64,000 nt of DNA, from assembly GCA_963575745.1 (NCBI GenBank), contig CAUYUJ010021148.1, positions 411,032 to 475,031 of the forward strand. Direction: 5' to 3'. Each line of letters opens with the position of its first letter. Position 1 is the stretch's first letter. A program made the translations under genes and the position numbers. Source of the stretch: Prorocentrum cordatum. Lineage: Eukaryota > Sar > Dinophyceae > Prorocentrales > Prorocentraceae. A model generated the notes under the pieces. It did no database searches and was not told the origin of the DNA. It worked only from the letters and a program-made list of their open reading frames with translations. Below are positions 22,044-33,070 of this stretch, one piece after another.

Positions 22044-22240
22044 CGGGACACCGCGGGACACCGGCGGGACACCGGCGGGACACCGCGGGACACCGCGGGA
22101 CACCGCGGGACACCGCGGGACACCGGCGGGACACCGCGGGGCCCCGCGCCCCGGATGAGAAACATTTGGTCCAGCCGCGCCTCAGCCACAGGAGGACACC
22201 GCGGGACACTGGCGGGACACCGCGGGGCCCCGCGCCCTGG
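22044..22240 (+). repeat. GCGGGACACC minisatellite
   Basis: The punctuation motif of the preceding ATC tract becomes a tandem 10-11 bp unit (GCGGGACACCG) with about ten copies. A partial second block follows at 22197. Confidence 0.9.
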
Positions 22241-22394
22241 AAGAGAAACATTTGGTCCGGCCGCGCCTCAGCAACAGAAGACTTTCTCTCGCCCGCCCAC
22301 GCAGCTTCGCCTCGCACGCACGGCACGCACGAACGCGAAACCGAAACCGCTTTCCCGGTGGGGGGCTCGCCGTTCCACTTCGATCTCACCCCCT

Positions 22395-22690
22395 CACCTC
22401 CGATAGCCCTATAGCCCAATAGCCCAATAGCCCAATAGCCCCATAGCCCCATAGCCCCATAGCCCTATAGCCCTATAGCCCTATAGCCCTATAGCCCTAT
22501 GGTCCTAAAGCCCTATAGCCGTATATAGCCCTATAGCCCTATAGCCCGAATAGCCTTACAACCCTTAGCCCTATAGCCCTGTAGCCCTATAGCCCCATAG
22601 CCCTAAAGGCTTCTAGCCCTATATCCCTATGGCCACATCGCCCTATAGCCCTATAGCCCCATAGCCCTAAAGCCCTAAAGCCCCATAGCC
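22395..22690 (+). repeat. CCCTATAG repeat, block 2, with CCCTAAAG variants
   Basis: About 300 bp of an 8 bp unit. Variants CCCTAAAG (22661-22683) match a CCCTAAA-type telomere unit plus one base. The array stays internal and is degenerate. Confidence 0.9.
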
Positions 22691-23130
22691 CCCCCCCCAA
22701 ATTCTGATTGGGGTTTTTCTCTGGTATCATTTGTGTATATGCAGTTGTTGTTATCCTCTAGAGAGGCCTTCGGAAGGGGCGGGTGCTTCCCGTGTGCGGG
22801 AAGTCGGCGGCCGAAGTGGTTCTGCGGCGGCAGCGGGCTCTAGATGGGAGGGGCAGGAGTCCGAAGATCGGGCGACAACCAGCGTGCACGCGCAGCGATC
22901 TTGGCCAGGCCCATCTTGCGTCCAGGATGGGTGCACCCAGACCCCCGACTTCGCGATGTGCTCACAGCGCTGACCCCCCGAGGTCTCGACCCACTCCCCG
23001 GGACCAGCTCTTCGTCCTGAGTCTTATTTTGACGGTCTTGGGCCCGGAGAGGGAGGGCCCCCCAGAGGCCAGAAATGGGCAGAGACCCTCCGCCGCGATT
23101 CCTTCACAGCGAGAGGATGTCAGGGTCCCA

Positions 23131-23462
23131 CGAGCGGCGAACGTAACCATCTCTGCGCCCTCGGGGTCTGAATTCTGGGTCTCCAGGCCTCCCAGATGGG
23201 GTCCGAGCAGACGGGGTCGGAGGATCGCGCCGCGTCGCCGATGCATCGGCGATGCGGCTCGATGTGGAGCTCGATCTTCTGCACGCCGTCGACGCATCGC
23301 CGACGGTGCCGATGCATCGGCGATGCATCGGTGCTGCATCAGATGTGCGGCGTGATCCTTCGACCCCGTCTGCTCGGACCCCACCTGGGAGGCCTCCTCT
23401 GGATTCCGGGCCGCGAGCCCGCGGGGGCGCGCGGGCGCACGGAGACGTTCGGCGCGGGGTAG
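23131..23462. mobile_element. repeat C, copy 2, split by foldback B
   Basis: The left half GAGCGGCGAACGTAACCAT and the right half GGAGACGTTCGGCGCGGGG match the continuous copy at 45596. Foldback B sits between them. Confidence 0.6.
23185..23395. mobile_element. foldback element B, copy 1 (inside C)
   Basis: Perfectly paired ends (AGGCCTCCCAGATGGGGTCC and GGACCCCACCTGGGAGGCCT) with CGATGCATCGGCGATGC palindromes in the core. It interrupts repeat C. Confidence 0.8.
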
Positions 23463-23607
23463 CAGCCGCGGAGCAGGCGCCCCGCAGCCGCGAGGATTCG
23501 CGGCCCCATGGGGCGCCCGGGCCGCGAGGCCGTGGATCTGGGCACGAGTGTCGCCCAGGAGGACCCCGGGTCATGCTTCGGCGGCGAGCCCAGGGGGGGA
23601 AGCTCCT

Positions 23608-23702
23608 CCTCCTCCTCCTCCTCCTCCTCCTCCTCCTCCTCCCCCTCCCTCTCCTCCTCCCCCTCCTCCTCCTCCCCTTCATCCTCCTCCCCCTCCTCCC
23701 CA
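23608..23702 (+). repeat. (CTC)n pyrimidine tract
   Basis: About 95 bp of CTC/CCT repeat. Confidence 0.95.
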
Positions 23703-24659
23703 TACGCAAAACCTGGCCCCGGTGGGCCGGGGACCCCTCCACCCAGGGGACCGTCGGACCCTTCCGTCCCTCCTTTGCCGTTCTTCTTCTGCCACGGCCT
23801 GGGCCTCGAAGGCGGCAGAGATTCTCGGAGGCCTCGGGCCTTCCGAGAAGCTTCCTGAGGTTTCTCTGAGGGCATACAGTCCACCCGCATGAGAAGGATG
23901 GGCAGCCTTCCCAAGGGTACCAGGGTACCTTTGCATTCTTGCCTCCTCTGTCCAGCCTTGGCCGCTTTCGTTGGCCGAGTCCCGCTCGCAACGTGTCAAC
24001 ACGGCCCTCCAAGGCTCTTTGCATCCTTACCGTGCATTCTTCTGATACGGGTTGACTGTAGACGGCTTCGCAGAAGGCCGGAGGGCTGCTGAGATGCTCC
24101 GCCGCCTTTTGAGGAGTCCCGCCCCTGGGCGCGTCGCCCTCGGTGGCCATCGGCGACCCTCGGCGGCCGTCCTTGGCCGTCGGCGGCCAGCCAGGTCCGG
24201 CGCTTCCCTTCCAGAGGATGTGGCCGGGAGGGCCCGAGAACTTCGATCCCGTCCTCTTGCGTCCTCCATGACGCAGACCCCCTCGATCCCTGACAAAAAT
24301 CACGACGGGAGGTTTTTCGCTACTGTCGGCCTCTGGGGGCCCTACTGGGCCTCGGGACCTTCAAAAAATGATTCAGGGTGAAAAAACCCGTCCTGGGGAA
24401 TCATGAACAAAGCATGACGTCGGGGGTCTGGGAGCGACGAGGTGTCTCCACATCCCCTAGTCGGCCTTCGGGACAGGTGCTCTTTCACGTGACCGGACCG
24501 CGGCCTGGCGCCCAGCTCTTTCCCACGTGCCAGAGTTGCCTTGTGATGGCTCCATGACTCCTCCATCCTCCTCTGTCCTCCTCCATCCCCCTCCGTCCTC
24601 CGTTCTCCTTCATCCTGATCTCTTCCCCACTGGGCGCGCCCCCGAATGCATGGAGGGTT

Positions 24660-24846
24660 TTGTCGGGCCTGTCCCCCTACAGGGAGATTTTTGACGAAAA
24701 GTAAAAGATATTAAAAAATACTCCAAAAAGGTCAAAAATACTCAAAAATAGTCCCCAGATTATGTTTGGATTATGTTTGTTATTATTGTTGGGGTATTTT
24801 TAATTTTTCGTCGACAATCCCCCTGTAGGGGGACAGGCCCGACTTA
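24660..24846. mobile_element. MITE-like element E, copy 4
   Basis: The ends GTCGGGCCTGTCCCCCTACA and TGTAGGGGGACAGGCCCGAC are exact complements over 20 bp. The core is AT-rich with CTCAAAAATAGTC. It is the best preserved E terminal repeat in the window. Confidence 0.85.
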
Positions 24847-24921
24847 ACGGGAGGGCGCGTGCACCTCCTGTCGCGGGCGGCGTGGGCGTGGCCGGGAAGC
24901 TCCGCGCGCGCCTCGCCGCAG

Positions 24922-25050
24922 GCGCTCTTCGCCGAGGCCTGCCGGCTGCTGAGCGCCATCTGCGGCCTCGCCGGAGAGGGCGAGGTGCCCCCCGCGGCGC
25001 AGAGCCGGGCGCTGGGCGCGTTCTCGAGGCGCCCCGCCGGCCCCGCGAAG
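24922..25050 (+). CDS. candidate exon, unknown gene
   Basis: CCGCAG ends at 24921. The frame then reads ALFAEACRLLSAICGLAGEG and continues with Pro/Ala-rich sequence. Leu/Ala helix-like composition and lack of other copies favour coding. No clear donor is visible, and the upstream sequence back to element E is also open in this frame. The family is unknown. Confidence 0.3.
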
Positions 25051-25224
25051 CTCCCCTGCTTCTCAGAAGGCGCGGGCCTTGCATCTGCAGATGCAGGGCC
25101 GGTGCCTTCCAAGAAGCGGCCTCCCTCTGAGAAGCCCTCCCCCCTCCCTCCACCCCCTTGTGCGCGCCGCCAACGCCCTGCCAGCCCGACACCGCTCCGC
25201 ACACCGTGGCGGCGACCTCTGAGC

Positions 25225-25428
25225 AGAGTCCACTGCGACCCGATCGGTCCGGTTCGATGTCGATCCCGGCCGGGCACGGCCCGGTTCGAGGCCGAGTTTC
25301 CAAGGGCCCGATGCGACCCGACGCTTTTGCACGGCGTTGTTGTGCGTCTTGGCACAGCCGATCCGATTCGATTTCAGTTCTGTGACGATGCATTCCGATC
25401 CGTTGCGCATGCCCATTCGATCCGCCCG
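25225..25428. mobile_element. repeat P, copy 1
   Basis: It contains CCCGATCGGTCCGGTTCGAT, GTTGTGCGTCTTGGCACAGC and repeated CCGATCCG words. The same order is seen at 40523 and 42122. Confidence 0.6.
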
Positions 25429-25512
25429 CGGCGACGGTGGCCACGGCGGTGGCGACGGCGGCGGCGGCGACCCCAGAGGCCCTCCAGACGGCCCAAGATC
25501 GGAGGTTTCGGA

Positions 25513-25664
25513 GGTTGACAGACCTCCTACCCTGAAACGTCGATTGATGAATTGGCCGTGTTCGGTTCGCGAGAGGGCGTCGCGGCCCTCATGTTGTCGG
25601 GTCCGGGCCCGTCGGTTTCGGTCCCAGGCCGTTTTCGCTAAGGGGAGGTTTACTAAAGGGATCT
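25513..25664. repeat. repeat H, copy 1
   Basis: GACAGACCTCCTACCCTGA and GGGGAGGTTTACTAAAGGGA bracket about 150 bp matching 44247-44396. A diverged direct copy follows at about 25905-26010. Confidence 0.7.
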
Positions 25665-25871
25665 GGACGCCCGAAATGGGTACGGAAAGAATGGGTACAA
25701 TGCCCAACAGCGGTTCCTGTTCGTTTTGAACAGGGCTCGCTGTCGGTGTCGCCGCGGCCTGTGTCCATTTGAGACAGAAGGCCGCCTGCCCAACAGCGGC
25801 CGCTGTTGGTTCGGGACAACATTTGCTGTTGGGCATTGTGCCCATTCTTTCCGTACCCATTTCGGGCGTCC
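25665..25871. mobile_element. foldback element I, copy 1
   Basis: The left end GGACGCCCGAAATGGGTACG is the exact complement of the right end CGTACCCATTTCGGGCGTCC. The inner parts CAATGCCCAACAG and CTGTTGGGCATTG also pair. It directly follows repeat H. The second copy is at 62440. Confidence 0.8.
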
Positions 25872-26670
25872 AAGAGGGAGGTCTGTCCACCGCCGAAGGT
25901 TGATAAGACCCCCACCCTGCCAGGCCGATCAGCGAAATGCCCTCGCGTTCGGCCGTCGAGCGGGTGCTGCGGTGGCAATGTCCTGCGGGCCTGGGCCCGC
26001 CCTGGGCCGGCGCACGGCAGGGTTGTGCCGAAGGACTCCCTTGGGGATTCTTCTGAGCGTCTTCGACCAAAAGGATGCTCAAGAGATGTCGCCAAGCTTC
26101 TCTCCCACTAGATGGGGTAAGGAGTGTATACTGACAAAGACGGTGACGACGACGACGACGACGACGACGGCAATGTTGATGGTGGCGGTGAAAACGTTTG
26201 TCATTTGGCCCTGCCTACTCGGCCTGTCTGATGTGGATCCTCGGTCAAGCCTGTCTACTCTGTCTTTTCTTCCCAGCCTGTCTGCTCTGCCAACTCTGTC
26301 TACCATACCTACTCTGAATAGTATGTGTACACAGTCTACGCTCTCGATATTTCTCTCTAGTGTCCATTCTACGCCGTCTACCTCATCGAGCCTCTCCACA
26401 CTTGGTTTACTCTGCATGTTCTGCATACTCTCTCGTCTCTCACGACTCAGTTACCTGCCTTTCTCCCTCACCGCACCTATCTCCTCTGCGTCCCTGGATG
26501 AATATCTATATCCATATGTATACAAATGGCGGAGTGAGGGGGAGGAGGGGTGGTTCCTCTCTCAGCGTCCTTCTCTTCTTCCTCCTGCTCCTCTTCATCC
26601 TCATGGTTCCTCCTCCCCCTCATGGGGGGCATCCTCCACATCGTCATTCTCTTCCTTGTTAACAAATTCA

Positions 26671-28125
26671 CAGAACGAACCAGAACCACAACCAGAACCA
26701 ACGCCAGAACAGCCGAAACCAGAACCAGAACCAGAACTAGAAGAACCAAAACCAGAACCAGCCGCAGAACCGTAACCAATGATCGTTTGCTCCTCCTCCT
26801 CTTCCCTCTCCTCCCTCTTTGCGACTACAGCAAAAAAACAAACATATACAATGTTTCCTTGAACCGAGAGCGCCAAACATTGTGCATGTTTGGTGTGTTT
26901 GGTTGTTGGGTCAGAGGAGCAAGGAAACACTGTGTATGCTTGTTTTTCTGTTTTGAAAGTCACAATGCTCGCAGGGGCCTCTCTCCCAGCAAGCACTGGC
27001 GCTGTTCCCCCCCCCAGCAAAAAAAAAAAGCATACACAATGTTCCCTTGAACCGAGAGCGCCAAACACTGTGTATGGCTGGTGTTTCAGTTTTCTGGGTC
27101 AGAGGAGCACGGGCACACTGTGTACGTTTGGTTTGTTTGGTTTTTTTGGTGTTGCACGCCCCAATGTTCGCAGAGGCCTCTCTGCGAACCCAAAAAACAA
27201 AAATCACAAACACACACAGTGTTTCCTTGCCCCTCAGACCCCCCCCCCCCCCAAAAAAAACAGCAACAAAAAGCATACACAGTGTGTCCTTGCTCCGAGA
27301 GCGCCAAACACTGTGTATGGTTGGTTGTTGTTTGGTTGCTGTGTCAGAGGAGCAAGGAAACACTGTGTATGTGTGTTGTGTGTTGCGTTATTAGAAAGCC
27401 CCAATGCTCGCAGAGGCCACTCTCCTATCACGCACTGGCGCTGTCAAAACCAAACAAACAGGAAACAGCCACACATACACAGTGTTTGGCGCTCCCGGAG
27501 CAAGGAAACGCTGTGTATGTTTGGTTGTTGCGTTGTTTTGGTATGAGGGGCAAGGAAACACTGTGTGTGGTTGGTGTGTTTGTTTTTCTTGGTTTTGGTA
27601 GCGTCAGTTCTTGCTGGGAGAGAGGCCTCTGCGAGCATTGGGGCTGTCAAAACCAAAAAAAAAACATAGACAGTGCTTCCTTGCTCCTCTGACCCAAAGA
27701 AAAACACACAAACACACACACACACACACACACACCGTGTTGGGCGCTCTCTGTTCAAGGAAGCACTGTGAAGGTTTTGGTAGGGGTGGTTTGGGGTTTT
27801 GACAGCGCCTGTGCTTGCTGGGAGAGAGACCCCTGCGAGCATTGGGGCTTTCAAAACCAAAAAAAAAACATACACCGTGTTTCATTGTTCCTCTGACCCA
27901 CCCCCCCAAAAAAAAGTGTTTGGTGCTCCCGGTTCAAGGGAACAGTGTGTATGTTTGGTTTTTTGCTGAAGTCGCAAAGAGGGAGGAGAGGGAGGAGGAG
28001 GAGCAAACGATCATTGGATAAGGTTCTGCGTCTGGTTCTGGTTTTGGTTATTCTAGTTATGGTTTTGGTTCTGGGTTCGGTTGTTCTGGCGTTGGTTCTG
28101 GTTGTGGTTCTGGTTCTGGTTCGTT
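26671..28125. mobile_element. 1.46 kb palindrome with internal short palindromes (element S)
   Basis: The outer arms of about 205 bp (26671-26878 and 27921-28125) are reverse complements at roughly 90-95 percent by eye. Both hold AACCAGAACCAG hexamers, CAATGATCGTTTGCTCCTCC and TCTTTGCGACT on one strand. The 1 kb between is built of smaller inverted modules: ACACAGTGTTT/AAACACTGTGT occurs about ten times, and GCTCGCAGAGGCC occurs in both orientations. No protein was recognised. Confidence 0.85.
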
Positions 28126-28514
28126 GTGTGGTGTTGTTGGATTTGGGGGTGCTGGGGGAGGGCGACAATCTGTATAATTATATATGTACAAGACTGCATT
28201 GGCGCTGCGCGCCATGCACCTTGGTCCTTTGAGTTCTGCACGCAAGCGGAATGCGTGCGTGCGTACATGCGCGCATGCATGTATACACGCGCACGTGCAT
28301 GCGCATTCCGTGTACATGTCTAGGTGTATATAATGTACTTACATTGTTGTATGTGTATACAGCGTCCATATGTACAAATAGACAAATTTGTGTAAGGGTA
28401 TGAACATGCATATGCAACTCGTACGGGGCATCCTCGGGCATCTTCGCTGCATGCCACGAGACCCTCAACGACTGCGTCACAATGTAAAATGTCATGAGAG
28501 CAGAATCAATGAAT

Positions 28515-29900
28515 GTTGGCATTCGGAAACATCGTGGGGGTGTTTTCGGGGCCCGCGTGGGCCGTTTTGGCGCGTTCATGGGCCGTCCTGGGGCCTTCTT
28601 GGGCCGTCTCAGGGAGCTTGGGCCCGCTGGAGCCCCCTTTGGACCCATCTTGGGCACTTCCGGGGACCTCCCACAGCCCTTTTGGGTCTGTGCTGGGAGC
28701 CCTTTGGGGGCCTGTTGGTTCCATTATGGGCTGTCTTGGGGCTCTCGTGGGCGATCGTGGGGCCCGGCTCGGCCGTCTTGAAGCTTTCTCGGGGGCCTTT
28801 TGGAGCGCCTTGAGGCGATCTCGGGGGCTTTGAAACCGTCTGGAAAGCTGAAGAAATCCGAAAAGTGAATATGCAATTTTGTAAGTTTTACGAAGGGAAT
28901 GGGGCGATTTTTGTGTTTTGAAGCCCCCTTGGACAAACTTTTTGGGATGCCTTGGGGGTCTTGATGCTGGCATTCGGAAACATCGTGGGGGTGTTTTCGG
29001 GGCCCTCGTGAGCCGTTTTGGCGCGTTCATGGGCCGTCCTGGGGCCTTCTTGGGCCGTCTTGGGGAGCTTGGGCCCGCTGGAGCCCCCTTTGGACCCATC
29101 TTGGGCACTTCCGGGGACCTCCCATGGCCCTTTTGGGTCTGTGCTGGGAGCCCTTGGGGGGCCTCTTGGTTCCATTATGGGCTGTCTTGGGGCTCTCGTG
29201 GGCGATCGTGGGGCCCGGCTCGGCCGTCTTGAAGCTTTCTCGGGGGCCTTTTGGGGCGTCTTGAGGCGATCTCGGGGGCTTTGAAACCGTCTTGAAAGCT
29301 GATGAAATCCGAGAGGCGAATATGCTAAAATTGTAAGTTTTACGAAGGGAATGGGACGATTTGTGTAGTTTGAAGGCCCCTTGGTTTTGGGGTGCCTTCG
29401 GGGTCTTGATGTTGGCATTCGGAAACATCGTGGGAGTGTTTTCGGGGCCCGCGTGGGCCGTTTTGGCGCGTTCATGGGCCATCCTGGGGCCTTCTTGGGC
29501 CGTCTCAGGGAGCTTGGGCCCGCTGGAGCCCCCTTTGGACCCATCTTGGGCACTTCCGGGGACCTCCCACGGCCCTTTTGGGTCTGTGCTGGGAGTCCTT
29601 GGGGGGCCTCGTGGTTCCATTATGGGCTGTCTTGGGGCTCTCGTGGGCGATCGTGGGGCCCGGCTCGGCCGTCTTGAAGCTTTCTCGGGGGCCTTTTGGG
29701 GCGTCTGGAGGCGATCTCGGGGGCTTTGAAACCGTCTTGAAAGCTGATGAAATCCGAGAGGCGAATATGCTAAAATTGTAAATTTTACGAAGGGAATGGG
29801 ACGATGGTTATGTTTTGAAGGCCCCTTGGAAAGCTTTTTGGGGTGCCTTGGGGGTCTTTTGGGCCGTCCTGACGCAATTGGAGTCCCTCTTGGAGCGCTC
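28515..29900 (+). repeat. CTTGG-type array G7, ~450 bp superunit
   Basis: Three copies start with TTGGCATTCGGAAACATCGT-like sequence at 28515, 28966 and 29411, so the periods are 451 and 445 bp. Each ends with an A-rich island (GTAAGTTTTACGAAGGGAAT). The copies are highly similar, so this is the youngest-looking of the arrays. Confidence 0.9.
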
Positions 29901-30034
29901 TTGTGCTGTCTGGGGCCTCCCTTGAGCCTTTCTGATGGCCCCTCGGATCCATGTGTATGTATGTGTCTATGTATGTATGTATGGATGGATGGATGGATGG
30001 ATGAATGGATATATATATATATATGTATTAGCTG

Positions 30035-31345
30035 ACTATTTTGTGTACTATGGCTATGATGTCTACTCTGCCTACTCGGCGCACTCTGCCCACGTTGCCT
30101 ACCGTGTCTATCATATCTCATGTCTAGTGCGTATTCACAGCCTACTCCATATAGCCTTGTGCGTATACACAGCCTACTCAATTGGCTGTTCTGTCTACGT
30201 TGCCTACCCTGCACATGCTCTCTACTCTGTCTGCTCGGTCTACTTCGCCTGCCCTGCCTGCTCTGTCTACATGCTCCCTACTACTCCGTCTACTCTACCT
30301 ACTTGGTCTACCCTGAATCATATACCCACTCGGTCCTCTCTGTCTACCATGTATAGTCCGTCCGGTCCCCTCTCTACGACTGTCTAATATATTTCGCATG
30401 TTGCCCTTACGTTGTCGACTATGTCTCCTGTCTTTTCTGCGTGCCCTTTCGGTTCTCTCTACCTGTTTGTCTATACATGGAACGCTCCATCTCGCTGTTC
30501 CTGTCTCTCTCTCTCTTTTTATATATATAGATATGGATTTCTCTCTCTCTCTCTCTCTCTTGTTCTCTCTCTCTCTCTCTCGCTCTCTCTATGTTCCACT
30601 CTCTCTCTCTCTGTTTATCCGTCTCTCTATCTCTCTACCGCCCTCTCTCTCTCTCTTTCGCTCTCTCTCTCTCTCTCTCTCTCTCCTTCTCGGCATGTGT
30701 ATATCGAGATTTCTGTATATATATATATATATATATGTATGTATAGATTGTCTCTCTCTCTCTCTTTCTCTCTCCCTCTCCCTAGATTACTGACCTGCAG
30801 CGCTGTCTCCTGCGTATAACCTGGCCACCCTGCCGATTCCGCATACTCTCCGTATTCTGTCTACTCTGCGCATTCAGCAGACTTGTTCTACGCTGTTTGT
30901 TGTCTGCAGACTATACAGAACAGGCATATCTAGATAACGCAGGCTGAACAGACACAGTAGGAAGAGCCGAAAGAGTAACCCGAGTTATTAGACATAGCAG
31001 ACGTGGTAGACACACTGCGAAAAGAATACGGTGGGAGAGAGAGATAGAGAGAGACATATTTATACATAGAGAGAGGAGGAGAGAATCCAGACAGGGCAGA
31101 CAGAGTACACACAGTAGAACAGTAGGCAGGGTATGCGAATGATCGAACGCATTCGGAGTCGATAGACTGTCCATAGTTGATATGCCAGGCAGAGGGGCGA
31201 GAGAGAGGAGAGGGGGTACCCCTCAGGCTAGACAAAGTAGACAAAATTTGGCGAAGTAGATAGCGTAGACAGTAGATAGAGTGGACAGGGTAGACAGCGT
31301 CGGCAGAGTAGACAGGGTGGACAGAGCATGCCGGATGGCGCAGTA
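30035..31345. repeat. inverted CTACTCTGTC field around CT/TA microsatellites
   Basis: From 30035 to 30910, degenerate CTACTCTGTCTAC words dominate. From 30920 to 31345 the complement (GTAGACAGAGTAG) does. In the middle lie (CT)n at 30505-30790 with a TATATA island, and a GA-rich partner at 31020-31085. The whole looks like a large decayed foldback of simple repeats. Similar CTACTCTG words occur at 26215-26460. Confidence 0.7.
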
Positions 31346-32404
31346 GACAGTGGATCCAGGAGGGATTTCTCGATTTCGGTTCCTGGGATCTGTCCGGGAC
31401 CATTCAAGGTGGATCCGCGGCAAAAAGGTGGCACCAGCGCATTGAGAATTTCGTATCGGAGGAGGTGTGGGTTCCTGTCGCTCTTCGGCCCTTCTGTGCC
31501 TCCTCGAGGCTTAGGCTAAATACGCTTCGAACAGCGGTTTAGGATGAACTGACAGACGACCCTCCCTCTCCGCTTGCCGCGGTCCGCGCTGCGCTCTCCT
31601 ACATTCGTTTCAGCCTCGCGAAGCCCAGACAGACACCCAGTTGTATTTCCTCTTCATCCTGCTCATCCTCGTTATCGTCATTGCCCCTTCTCGCCCCTTC
31701 TCCTGCACCCTTCTCGGTCCTCCTCCCTTTGCTCTTCCTATCAGTTCGAGCGCGCGCGCGGGAGCGCGCATAGGGGGAAGAGGAGGGGCAAGGGCTATTG
31801 CCCTTGCAGGGTGGGCCGATTCGGTGTGGCGGCGACGCTGGCGCGGGCGTTCATCACTGAGCACCCGCGGATCCACAGCCGGGGAAACGTAACACTCGAG
31901 TTTGCTAGAGCTGGGGTTTGCCGCCGCTTGTTTGACGGTCCTGGCGCAAATTTGACGGCATAGCTCACATCAATTTCAGACCAGGGCCTGTGATTTCTCG
32001 GACGGCCCCGTCGGGCAAATCCGAGTCCCCAAAAGTCGAGTCCTACGTCTCCTTCTGACGCAGACACACAGCCCACGGCGCGAAAATGACCGAGGTGTGG
32101 GGGGGACAAAAAGGTACCGGTGCCATGTTCTTTTGACCTCTCCGTGGGTGCAGTCCGATAGAAAATCTTTTTACGCTTCGCGTATCCCCACCAGCCCATC
32201 TCAAAACAGCAACTCTTGCGAAGCATGCCGACAGTCGTGTTTTTCAGGCGTGTTTCCGCCTGCCCCCGCATATCTCCCCTGTTCCTCCTTCCTCCCGCCT
32301 CCTTGTACATCCTCCTTGTGGTGGGAGCGGGAGAAGGACGAGGCGGAGGAGGAGGGAGAGAAAGCGCTCCTCGTGGTTTGAGTCGTTTGGGGTTTCTTGT
32401 CCTG

Positions 32405-32632
32405 GTGTGAGTCGTTCGGGCCCTTCTTCCTGGTGTGAATCGTTCGGGCTCTTCGTGATGTGAGTCGTTCGGGCTCTTCGTCCTGGTGTGAGTCGTTCGG
32501 GCTTCTCGTGGTGTGAGTTGTTCGGGCCCCTCGTCGTCGTGTGAGTCGTTCGGGCCCCTCCTCCTGGTGTGACTCGTTCGGGCTCCTCGTGGTGTGAGTC
32601 GTTCGGGGCCGTCGTCGTGGTGTGAGTCGTTT
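32405..32632 (+). repeat. GTGTGAGTCGTTCGGGCYC minisatellite
   Basis: About eight copies of a 26-29 bp unit with GAGTCGTTCGGGC as the fixed core. The long minus-strand open frame across it is an artefact of the repeat. Confidence 0.9.
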
Positions 32633-33070
32633 TGGGAGCCTCTTGGAGGCCTTTTGGGGCGTCTTCGGGGCCTCTTGGCGGCCCCAGGGGCTTGTAGATG
32701 TCTTTGGGGAGCCTCTTGGAGGCCTCTTGGGGCGTCTTCGGCGCCTCTTGGGGCCTCTTGGGGGCCTCTTGGGGGCATCTTGGGGGCCTCTTGGAGGCCT
32801 CTTGGGAGCCTCCTGGGGGCCTCTGGGGGCCATCTTGGGGCCTCTTGGTGCCTCCTGGGCGCTTCTTGGGGCCATCTTGGAGGAAATCGATCAAAGAAGA
32901 AGGGAGCTGTAATTAGCGCTGCCCCCTCAGAAGGGCAAAATGGGCCCAAAACCTTCGTAAAATCAATGATTTTGCCTTGAAAGAAGAGGAGAGCTGTAAT
33001 GAGCGCTGCCCCCTCAGAAGGCCAAAATGGGGCCAAAACCGTAGTAAAATCAATGATTTTGGCTTCAAAG
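32633..33070 (+). repeat. CTTGG-type array G8
   Basis: GGGGGCCTCTTGGG words at 10-11 bp spacing, then two tandem ~65 bp copies of an island (AAAATCAATGATTTTG at about 32960 and 33044). Confidence 0.8.

Noticed and set aside
21191-22240. CRISPR-like alternation of ATC tracts and CGGGACACC
   Set aside because: The spacers are themselves ATC repeats of irregular length and the repeat is 9-10 bp. It is a compound microsatellite.
23400-23590. Possible exon beginning MGRPGREAVDLGTSVAQEDP
   Set aside because: It overlaps the right half of repeat C, whose counterpart at 45680-45767 is non-coding.
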